11,114 nucleotides of DNA, from contig CAIYOB010001076.1 in the NCBI GenBank assembly GCA_903927685.1, positions 1 through 11,114 of the forward strand, given 5' to 3'. The DNA is from an uncultured Planctomycetaceae bacterium. Its GTDB lineage: Bacteria > Planctomycetota > Planctomycetia > Pirellulales > Pirellulaceae. Below, piece by piece: positions 1-5,649 of the stretch. Both the position numbers and the translations under genes were made by a program. Below the pieces are notes generated by a model. The model saw nothing but the letters and a program-made list of their open reading frames with translations. It was not told the DNA's origin and made no database searches. Position 1 is the first letter of the stretch, and each line of letters begins with the position of its first letter.

Positions 1-2019
1 AAGTACTTCCTGGTGTCCTGCCAGCCGACCGCCTCGTCGTCCTGGGGCTTGTACCTGGCCGACGTGTTCGACAACCTGCTGCTGATCAAGGAAGAGCCCG
101 GCTATGCGCTGCTGGAGCCCGTACCCCTGCAGAAAACCACGCGGCCGCCGGCGATTCCGGATCGCGTTGATTTGGCGCAGGACGAGGCGACCGTGTATCT
201 GACCGACATCTACCGCGGCGAAGGCCTCCGCGACGTGCCGCGGGGGACCGTCAAGAGCCTGCGTGTCTACTCGCCGCACTATGCGTATCCGGGCATGGGC
301 GGACACATCAACATCGGCATCGACGGACCGTGGGACGCGCGGATCATCCACGGCACCGTGCCCGTGAAAGACGATGGCTCGGCGATTTTCAAAGTGCCGG
401 CCAACATGCCCATTGTGGTCCAGCCGCTGGACGAACAGGGCCGAGCGCTGCAGATCATGCGCAGCTGGTTCACCGCCATGCCGGGCGAAGTCCTGTCCTG
501 CGTGGGCTGTCACGAATCACAGAATTCGGGACCGCCGCCCGAGTACCGCCTGGCCAGCCAGCACCGCCCGGTATCGATCGCACCCTGGTACGGGCCGGCG
601 CGCGGCTTCGGCTTCAAGCGGGAGGTTCAGCCGGTTCTGGACCGGTACTGCGTCGGTTGCCACGATGGGCAACGCCAGCATGAAGGCCAACCGCTGGCCG
701 ACTTCACCGCCAAGTCAGCCGCAGGCTGGCGTGGTTTCACGCCGTCCTACATCGCCCTGCACCCGTTCGTTCGCCGGCCGGGGCCGGAGAGCGATTACCA
801 TCTGCAACAGCCGCTGGAGTATCACGCCTCGACCAGCGAGCTGATTCAGCTGTTGGAAAAAGGCCACTACAACGTGCAACTGGACGCGGAGTCCTGGGAC
901 CGGCTAGTGACCTGGATCGACCTGAATGTCCCGGACCACGGTTCGTGGAACGAGCACCGCGGCGGCCACTCGCCGATGGAAGCCCGGCGGCTGGAGATGC
1001 GGACGCGGTACGCCAATCGGCCGGAGGATCCGGAAGCGGCCTCGGACCAGCCGGTGCCGCAGGTCGCCTACGTCGCCCCCGCTCCGTTGGCCGCGCGGCC
1101 GCCTGTGCCTGCCTGCGACGCCTGGCCGTTTGATGCGGCGGAAGCCGCGCGGCGCCAGCAAGCGGCGGGACTCAAGCCGGAGTTGACTGTTGCCCTGCCG
1201 GGCGGCCAAACCTTGGAACTGCGGCTGATCCCGGCCGGCCAGTTCGTCATGGGCGAGGCCGACGGCGCGGGTGGCGAAGACGAGGCCCCAGCGGCGGTCG
1301 TCCGCATCGAACGCCCGTTCTACCTGGGCAAGTTCGAGGTCACCAACGCCCAGTACGCACTGTTCGATGCGACTCACGACAGCGCCTACATCAGCATCTT
1401 GAACAAGGACCAGAGCATCCGCGGCGAAGCGGCCAACCACGAGCGGCAACCCGTGATCCGCGTCAACTGGAACCAGGCCCAGGCGTTCTGCCGTTGGCTG
1501 TCCGAGGAGACCGGTGCGAGGTTTGATTTGCCGACCGAAGCCCAGTGGGAATACGCCTGCCGCTCTGGGTCATCGACAGCCCTGTCCTTTGGTGCGGATA
1601 GCATCGATTTCAGCCAACTGGCCAACCTCGCGGACCAGCGTGTCAACGACCTGACGCGTGGCGACTCGCCGCGCTGGATCCCCAGCATCCCCGGCTTCAA
1701 CGACGGCTCGATGATCAGCGACGTGGTGGGCAAGTACTCACCGAACGCGTTCGGCCTGTGCGACATGCACGGCAACGTCGCCGAATGGACGCGCAGCACG
1801 TACCGGCCGTATCCCTACCGCGCCGCTGACGGCCGCGATGATCCGGCGGCGGAGGGCAAGAAGGTTGTCCGCGGCGGTTCCTGGTACGACCGCCCGCAAC
1901 GGGCCAGGTCGTCGTTCCGCTTGGCCTACGAACCGTGGCAGCGGGTCTTCAACGTGGGTTTCCGCGTGATGCTCGAGCCGGAAGCCGCCGCCAAACTGGC
2001 CGCGGCCGGTGGGCCGTAG
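1..2019 (+). CDS. HzsA-like dihaem cytochrome c fused to an FGE/SUMF1-type domain (3' part; N-terminus off window)
   Basis: The frame is open from base 1 with no start, so the N-terminus is missing; codons are numbered from base 1. Codons 1-40 read like the end of a beta-propeller (KYFLVSC..., W-G-L-Y-L-A-D-V-F-D-N). Two c-type haem motifs C-V-G-C-H lie at codons 167-171 and 217-221, in a context resembling the hydrazine synthase alpha (HzsA-related) family common in planctomycetes. A conserved stretch, Y-H-A-S-T-S...G-H-Y-N-V-Q-L-D, starts near codon 274. A Pro/Ala-rich linker leads to an FGE-sulfatase/SUMF1-type domain at about codons 394-657, with L-I-P-A-G-Q-F-V-M-G, L-P-T-E-A-Q-W-E-Y-A-C-R (510-521), G-N-V-A-E-W (591-596) and R-G-G-S-W (624-628). 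The R-G-G-S-W block is followed by Y-D-R-P-Q with no cysteine, so the copper-binding cysteine pair of true FGEs is absent. A formylglycine-generating activity is therefore unlikely; electron transfer or binding in the periplasm is an inference. Stop is TAG. The family-level call is solid; the substrate is unknown. Confidence 0.88.
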   Translation, partial: KYFLVSCQPTASSSWGLYLADVFDNLLLIKEEPGYALLEPVPLQKTTRPPAIPDRVDLAQDEATVYLTDIYRGEGLRDVPRGTVKSLRVYSPHYAYPGMGGHINIGIDGPWDARIIHGTVPVKDDGSAIFKVPANMPIVVQPLDEQGRALQIMRSWFTAMPGEVLSCVGCHESQNSGPPPEYRLASQHRPVSIAPWYGPARGFGFKREVQPVLDRYCVGCHDGQRQHEGQPLADFTAKSAAGWRGFTPSYIALHPFVRRPGPESDYHLQQPLEYHASTSELIQLLEKGHYNVQLDAESWDRLVTWIDLNVPDHGSWNEHRGGHSPMEARRLEMRTRYANRPEDPEAASDQPVPQVAYVAPAPLAARPPVPACDAWPFDAAEAARRQQAAGLKPELTVALPGGQTLELRLIPAGQFVMGEADGAGGEDEAPAAVVRIERPFYLGKFEVTNAQYALFDATHDSAYISILNKDQSIRGEAANHERQPVIRVNWNQAQAFCRWLSEETGARFDLPTEAQWEYACRSGSSTALSFGADSIDFSQLANLADQRVNDLTRGDSPRWIPSIPGFNDGSMISDVVGKYSPNAFGLCDMHGNVAEWTRSTYRPYPYRAADGRDDPAAEGKKVVRGGSWYDRPQRARSSFRLAYEPWQRVFNVGFRVMLEPEAAAKLAAAGGP

Positions 2020-2033
2020 GACTTCGTCCCGGC

Positions 2034-2055
2034 TTGGTCTGTCGTTGGTCTGTAG
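2034..2055. repeat. Tandem 11-bp duplication
   Basis: TTGGTCTGTCG is followed directly by TTGGTCTGTAG, two copies with one mismatch, 14 bases after the stop of the cytochrome/FGE-like gene. No function is evident; it may be a slippage duplication. Confidence 0.6.
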
Positions 2056-2060
2056 GGTGC

Positions 2061-2086
2061 CTGGGGTCGAGCGCAGCGAGCCCCAG
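2061..2086. terminator. Stem-loop between convergent genes, carrying a TCGAGCG-type repeat in its loop
   Basis: CTGGGG (2061-2066) and CCCCAG (2081-2086) are perfect inverted arms around a 14-base loop that holds most of the element TCGAGCGCAGCGAGC (2067-2081). It lies between two convergent genes, where a two-way terminator would be expected. There is no T-tract on either side, so classical intrinsic termination is uncertain. The loop element recurs at 2450-2464, so this may simply be one copy of a dispersed intergenic repeat. Confidence 0.35.
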
Positions 2087-2135
2087 CGCCAAGAACGAAG
2101 GTCGTGGGCTCGTCGGGACGGAGCCAAACCCGTCA

Positions 2136-2387
2136 TCAATCGCCGCGGTCAGAAAAGTTCCGGCTCTTGGGCCAGAACCCCGAGGCGAGCGCCTTGTTCA
2201 AGTCGAACCCCGCGCGGCTGATCTCTTCGTAGTCGTGGCCGAACGTGTTCCAGACCAGCTGGATGCTCAGGTTGTTCTCCAGGACGAAGTCGAGCATGGC
2301 TCGAAGATCCTCGAGCCATCGCCGCTCTTCGCTGTTCAATGGGGCGGCAAACTGCGCCTTCAAACGTTCTACCTCGTCATGCTGCAT
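2136..2387 (-). CDS. Small conserved-looking protein of unknown function (83 aa)
   Basis: The gene starts at the ATG ending at 2387 and stops with TGA. On its own strand the start is preceded by AAAAGGG with 7 bases of spacing, a good ribosome binding site. An in-frame TAG six codons upstream rules out a longer form. The product is acidic and mostly helical by appearance. An amphipathic N-terminal segment is followed by L-R-A-M-L-D-F-V-L-E-N-N and a tail with F-G-H-D-Y-E-E-I-S-R-A-G-F and F-W-P-K-S-R-N-F. There is no signal peptide, membrane segment or metal motif. It converges on the cytochrome/FGE-like gene, 116 bases away. I do not recognise the family. The ribosome binding site and protein-like composition support a real gene; base composition looks less GC-rich than its neighbours, which could mean acquisition. 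Confidence 0.65.
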   Translation of the reverse strand: MQHDEVERLKAQFAAPLNSEERRWLEDLRAMLDFVLENNLSIQLVWNTFGHDYEEISRAGFDLNKALASGFWPKSRNFSDRGD

Positions 2388-2449
2388 CGTTCGACCCTTT
2401 TGCTATGAGCTTGTGTCCGAGTCACCGGCAGTATTTGGCCAGCGGCGCT

Positions 2450-2464
2450 TCGAGCGGAGCGAGC
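2450..2464. repeat. Second copy of the TCGAGCG[C/G]AGCGAGC intergenic element
   Basis: TCGAGCGGAGCGAGC here matches TCGAGCGCAGCGAGC at 2067-2081 at 14 of 15 positions. Both copies are intergenic. Similar short GC-rich elements are, from memory, common between planctomycete genes. The role is unknown. Confidence 0.45.
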
Positions 2465-2477
2465 GAGTCCTCTCCCC

Positions 2478-2648
2478 CTATTTCAGTTTACAGCTCTTGA
2501 TCGTGCGGAAAAATCCCCCCGCCGTTCGCTCAAATTCGCTTTCTCGCTCGACCAGCAACGGTTTAAAAGCGGCCACCAAGGTATGCACTGCCTACACCCA
2601 TTCTGGTTGAGCTCCAAAGACCCGATGGAGCTGCTTGTCCATTTCCAT
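2478..2648 (-). pseudogene. Decayed remnant of an Rpn/DUF2887-type PD-(D/E)XK nuclease gene
   Basis: On the minus strand AAGAGGTG lies 7 bases before an ATG at 2648, an excellent ribosome binding site. It starts the 18-residue stretch MEMDKQLHRVFGAQPEWV, ended by TAG at 2592-2594. The same frame then continues for 37 sense codons (A-V-H-T-L-V-A-A-F-K-P-L-L-V-E-R-E..., ending F-F-R-T-I-K-S-C-K-L-K) to a second TAG at 2478-2480. From memory, the first piece resembles the N-terminus of Rpn-family/DUF2887 proteins (D-K-Q-L-x-x-x-F-x-x-x-P-E-W) and the second a C-terminal part of the same family (V-A-x-F-K-P-L-L-x...Y-x-R-T-I-K). This fits a gene that lost its central nuclease domain and its C-terminus. 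Alternatives are a genuine 18-aa small ORF or an unrelated chance ORF. The local sequence is less GC-rich than the surroundings, consistent with a mobile origin. Confidence 0.5.
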
Positions 2649-2731
2649 ACCAGTACACCTCTTCAGCCGTAATGACGGACCGTCTGGGGCTCCCACGCTC
2701 GCGGAACTTGGCGTCATTTGTCGTCGAATGA

Positions 2732-3289
2732 CTATCCCGGCGGCAACCGGACGTCCCCTTTGACCAGCGGATGCTGGTCCCGCCGGCCGCCGGCGTAGAC
2801 GGCGACCCATTCGGCGAGGCGTTTGCCCAGTTTGCGGCAAGCTTCCTGGGCGTCCGTGTCGCGCGGCTGGCGGGCCGTGACGGCGCCGTAGTGCAGCGTG
2901 GTCAGCTTGCCGACATAGTCCGTCACGCCGAAGACCAGGAAGCCGAAGTTGAGCAGGACGGTCAACAACGACAGGCAAGCCAGCTCGGCGCCGCCGCCCC
3001 AGCCGCCGGAGGACGAAAACGCACACGCGATCTTGCCGTCAACTTTCATCCACTGGGACCCCATCGTCTCGTCCCAGAACTTCTTCATTTTCCACGACAT
3101 GACGCCCATGTTGGTCGGGCTGCCGACGGCCAGCCCGTCGCACCACACGACATCGTCGGCCGTCGCCTCGTCCAGACTCCGCAAGCGAACCTCGATCCCG
3201 TCAATTCCCGCCGCGCCCTCGGCGACCAACTGAGCCATCCGCGCCGTGTTCCCCGTCGCCGAATCGTACAGTACCAAGACCTTGTTCAT
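2732..3289 (-). CDS. Flavodoxin/WrbA-like NAD(P)H-dependent oxidoreductase (185 aa)
   Basis: This is a cytoplasmic FMN-binding flavodoxin-fold protein, probably a quinone or flavin reductase. The N-terminal beta strand M-N-K-V-L-V-L-Y-D leads to the FMN phosphate loop S10-A-T-G-N-T15. The second flavin loop is G56-S-P-T-N60 followed by M-G-V-M-S-W-K-M-K, and the third is F91-S-S-S-G-G-W-G-G-G100. These match the WrbA/flavodoxin_2 pattern, and the length is close to the usual 150-210 residues. The ATG at 3289 is chosen because AAGGA (minus strand, 3303-3299) lies 9 bases upstream. An in-frame GTG at 3295 would be only 3 bases from it. The upstream region is a 7-bp repeat array that includes this ribosome binding site. 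It stands alone on its strand, so no partner is implied. Family confidence is high; the exact electron acceptor is unknown. Confidence 0.88.
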   Translation of the reverse strand: MNKVLVLYDSATGNTARMAQLVAEGAAGIDGIEVRLRSLDEATADDVVWCDGLAVGSPTNMGVMSWKMKKFWDETMGSQWMKVDGKIACAFSSSGGWGGGAELACLSLLTVLLNFGFLVFGVTDYVGKLTTLHYGAVTARQPRDTDAQEACRKLGKRLAEWVAVYAGGRRDQHPLVKGDVRLPPG

Positions 3290-3299
3290 GGACACCGTT

Positions 3300-3376
3300 C
3301 CTTCTTTGCTCCTGATTCGTGGTTCGCGATTCTTTATTCCTGGTTCGTAGTTCTTTGTTCCTGGTTGGTGGTTCGT
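3300..3376. repeat. Degenerate 7-bp tandem repeat array (11 units) upstream of the flavodoxin gene
   Basis: Eleven consecutive heptamers fit NNTTCNT with few exceptions: CCTTCTT, TGCTCCT, GATTCGT, GGTTCGC, GATTCTT, TATTCCT, GGTTCGT, AGTTCTT, TGTTCCT, GGTTGGT, GGTTCGT. The phase is exactly 7 bp throughout. The unit nearest the flavodoxin gene (3300-3306) supplies most of its Shine-Dalgarno sequence on the minus strand. It resembles the short tandemly repeated heptamers described in cyanobacteria; the similarity is in type, not sequence. Confidence 0.75.
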
Positions 3377-3391
3377 GATGGTTGCGGGTGG

Positions 3392-3431
3392 AAAAAACGG
3401 GCCCGCCGGTTAGGCACACCGGCGGGCCCGT
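3392..3431 (-). terminator. Rho-independent terminator of the DUF11-like gene
   Basis: ACGGGCCCGCCGGT (3397-3410) and ACCGGCGGGCCCGT (3418-3431) are perfectly complementary 14-bp arms around the 7-base loop TAGGCAC. On the minus strand the hairpin is followed by six T residues (3397-3392). It begins 59 bases beyond the stop of the gene at 3491-4603, so it acts on that transcript. There is no T-tract in the other direction. Confidence 0.9.
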
Positions 3432-3490
3432 CGAGTCATGGCATCCACGACACAAAGAAATTCCCTGCGGGGGCTCCGGATGGTTCGCAG

Positions 3491-4603
3491 TTACAAACAG
3501 GCGACGCGAGCGTCGGTCCGGTCCCGAATGATGATGACTTTTTCCGCCGCCGACGAACGTGAATTGCTGCCGGCGCCGGCAACCGCGTTCTCCAGGGCCA
3601 CGCGAATCAGTTGTTCGCCGGCGACCAGCGGGCTGGCCTGGAACCGCAACGTTTTGGTTTCGCCGCTGGCCAAACGCCCCAGGGCCCAGACCAGCCGGCC
3701 CGGCTGGGCCGTGAACTGGACTTGTTGATCGACGACGGTCAGCCGCAGTCCATCGCCCATTGAACAGATTACGTTCACCGATTCCGCGGGTCCGGTCCCC
3801 GTGTTCGCCACCCGGATCTGGAAGGAGCCCCGCTCCCCCAGCGTGATTTCGCCGGGGCCCGCGACGGTTACCTCCACCGCCGGCCGGTGCACCTCGACCT
3901 GGACTCCCGCCTCGGCCTCGGAACCGTTGAGATCGGAGGCGAAGAACCGGACGTGCAGCGATTCGGTTTGCCGGGCTACTGTGCGGAGGATGATCTCACG
4001 CGACTCGTCGGGGGCCAGATCGCCGATGGGAAACCAGCGCTGCACACCGGCTCGGCTGCCGCCGCCGGCCACCAGGTGCGGTTCGACCACCACTTGTTCG
4101 GCGACTCCGTCGCCCGTATTGCGGACGACCAGCCGATACCGGACCTGCTGGCCCAGGTTTGCGGCCTGGGGAGCTTGACAGGCCAAGGATAACTGCGGCC
4201 GGCCGGCGGGCGGCGCCGCTGGAGCGGCCGCAGCGGCTCCCGAGCGGGTGGTGAACCGCACGCTGGGCCAAATGGCGGCCGGAGTCGGGGCGGGCAACGG
4301 CACGGCTGGTGCGACGGGCAGCGGACGAGTGGCGCAGAATGCCTGGTCGAGCAGCGAGGCTGACGGCATAGACGCCGCTTCGGAGTCCAGTCGCCTGGTC
4401 GATCGCAGCACGGAGTGGGCCTTGTGCGGCGCACCGTCCACCGTTGCCGCTTCTTCGTGGGCAGCTACGCAGTCCGTGTCCCGCGAAGTTCGAGCCGGCC
4501 ACTGGCCCGACGCCGTCCGCATCTGGTCCGCGATCATCGCCGCCGAGGAGACCGCCCCGATCTCCGATAAGACGAACACAATTGATAACATCGTCACGGA
4601 CAT
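3491..4603 (-). CDS. Exported protein with two DUF11/CARDB-like Ig-fold domains (370 aa)
   Basis: The ATG at 4603 is preferred: GGGGGAG lies about 10 bases upstream and the protein then opens with a signal-peptide-like stretch, M-S-V-T-M-L-S-I-V-F-V-L...A-V-S-S-A-A. An in-frame GTG at 4633 lacks a clear ribosome binding site. Residues about 30-135 are low-complexity and rich in Ala, Pro, Ser and Arg, probably disordered. Two beta-sandwich domains follow at about 136-240 and 243-335, each with the hallmark V-x-N-T-G-x-G x-A-x-x-V of DUF11/CARDB-type domains (V-R-N-T-G-D-G-V-A-E-Q-V and V-A-N-T-G-T-G-P-A-E-S-V). Such domains are found in surface and cell-envelope proteins. No LPxTG, PEP-CTERM or other sorting signal is seen at the C-terminus. 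The gene is monocistronic and ends in a strong intrinsic terminator. The exact role is unknown; a cell-envelope structural or adhesive role is an inference. Confidence 0.75.
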   Translation of the reverse strand: MSVTMLSIVFVLSEIGAVSSAAMIADQMRTASGQWPARTSRDTDCVAAHEEAATVDGAPHKAHSVLRSTRRLDSEAASMPSASLLDQAFCATRPLPVAPAVPLPAPTPAAIWPSVRFTTRSGAAAAAPAAPPAGRPQLSLACQAPQAANLGQQVRYRLVVRNTGDGVAEQVVVEPHLVAGGGSRAGVQRWFPIGDLAPDESREIILRTVARQTESLHVRFFASDLNGSEAEAGVQVEVHRPAVEVTVAGPGEITLGERGSFQIRVANTGTGPAESVNVICSMGDGLRLTVVDQQVQFTAQPGRLVWALGRLASGETKTLRFQASPLVAGEQLIRVALENAVAGAGSNSRSSAAEKVIIIRDRTDARVACL

Positions 4604-4822
4604 GCCTGCGCGACTCCCCCAGCCCTGCCCCACCCGCCCGCGTCCGCGGTCCCCGCCGCCGACGTTGCTTAGTTCGTCACACGGGCCAAAAACTCGGGAG
4701 AAAAAACGCCTGGCAGGACGCCGGGGACGCCGGAACGCTCACGCGCACATTGGAGACAGCGGTCGTGTGGAATGGTGCGACTGGTTACGGCGTGTCGGTT
4801 GTGAACGATGCGCGGAAGTTCC

Positions 4823-5482
4823 TTAGCTCGGCGGGAACCAACGCAGCAGTTCTGACGGATGCTCGAGCAGCGCCCGGGCACCGCCCGCCTGCAACTCGGC
4901 CAACGGCCGAAAGCCCCACAGGACTCCCACGGGAAACATGCCGGCGGCAATCGCGGTCTGCATGTCCACGGCCGTATCGCCGACGTACAGGAACCGACTC
5001 GGGGCCAGTCCCATCGCCGCGGCGATCTCCGCCGCCCCGGCCGGATCGGGCTTGCGCGGCACGCCGTCCCGCTGGCCTAGGACCATCTCGAACGGCAAGT
5101 TCGAAAAGTATTCGCGCACACAGGCCTTCGTGAAATTGTCCGGCTTGTTGGATAACACGGCCAGACGCACGCGGCGACTGGCCAGCGCAGCCAGCAACTC
5201 GGCGACGCCGTCGTAGGCTCGGGTGTGCACATTCCAGCACTCGGCGTAGACGGCCCGGAAATCGTCCGCACAAGCGGCCACGCGTTCGCCGGTGCAAGCG
5301 TCCGGGGGCAGCGAACGCTCGAACAGCACCCGGACTCCCTCGCCGACGAACTGCCGGTAAGCATCCCGTTCGTGGGCCGGCCAGCCGTGCTTGACCAAGA
5401 CGCGGTTCGCGGCTTCCGCGATGTCTGCGAGGGTGTCCAACAGGGTTCCGTCCAGATCAAAAACGACCGCCGAGTAATGCAT
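4823..5482 (-). CDS. HAD-superfamily phosphatase, phosphoglycolate-phosphatase (Gph) like (219 aa)
   Basis: A cytoplasmic haloacid-dehalogenase-fold hydrolase with all four HAD motifs. Motif I is V-F-D9-L-D11-G-T with the nucleophile Asp9 and acid/base Asp11. Motif II is V-L-S111-N-K-P-D. Motif III is Lys144 in R-K-P-D-P. Motif IV is G-D169-T-A-V-D173. Between I and II is a helical cap of about 70 residues, the C1-type cap of the Gph/PGMB group, and the total length matches Gph proteins. The ATG at 5482 is chosen because the beta strand leading to motif I begins just after it and AAGG lies about 11 bases upstream. A TTG at 5524 would add 14 uncharacteristic residues. The likely substrate is 2-phosphoglycolate or another small phosphate ester, but related HADs are promiscuous, so no gene symbol is given. 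There is no operon partner: the gaps on both sides exceed 160 bases. Confidence 0.88.
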   Translation of the reverse strand: MHYSAVVFDLDGTLLDTLADIAEAANRVLVKHGWPAHERDAYRQFVGEGVRVLFERSLPPDACTGERVAACADDFRAVYAECWNVHTRAYDGVAELLAALASRRVRLAVLSNKPDNFTKACVREYFSNLPFEMVLGQRDGVPRKPDPAGAAEIAAAMGLAPSRFLYVGDTAVDMQTAIAAGMFPVGVLWGFRPLAELQAGGARALLEHPSELLRWFPPS

Positions 5483-5539
5483 GCGCTGTGTGCCTTGTTG
5501 GGGCCAGACAGGGAAAACGAACAAAAACCTTCAGCCGGC

Positions 5540-5568
5540 ATGATAGCGGAGAGTTGATTCGGACTGAA
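5540..5568 (-). promoter_or_regulatory. Possible promoter of the HAD phosphatase gene
   Basis: On the minus strand TTCAGT (5568-5563) and TATCAT (5545-5540) are separated by 17 bases, and the predicted transcript start lies about 50 bases before the ATG at 5482. The -10 matches TATAAT at five of six positions, but the -35 matches only three. A weak, unproven call. Confidence 0.25.
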
Positions 5569-5649
5569 GAGCACACCGGCGAGCTGTCGCCAGCGAACTG
5601 CGGGAGACCGTGCGGTTGCGCGAGCTGGTGCGGCCGCGAGCCCCGCAAG

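Noticed and set aside
3201..3455. A minus-strand frame with heptad-repeated E-P-x-T-R-N-K-like residues
   Set aside because: The periodic peptide is only the translation of the 7-bp DNA repeat, and the frame runs through the terminator hairpin.
2771..3562. A 263-codon open frame on the + strand
   Set aside because: It is antisense to the flavodoxin gene, crosses the heptamer repeat and the terminator hairpin, and has no recognisable domain.
4701..4733. A run of six A residues and a perfect 9-bp tandem GGACGCCGG, considered as a terminator of the HAD gene
   Set aside because: On the minus strand the T-run is present, but the bases before it form only a 4-bp stem with almost no loop. The tandem 9-mer is too short to mean much.
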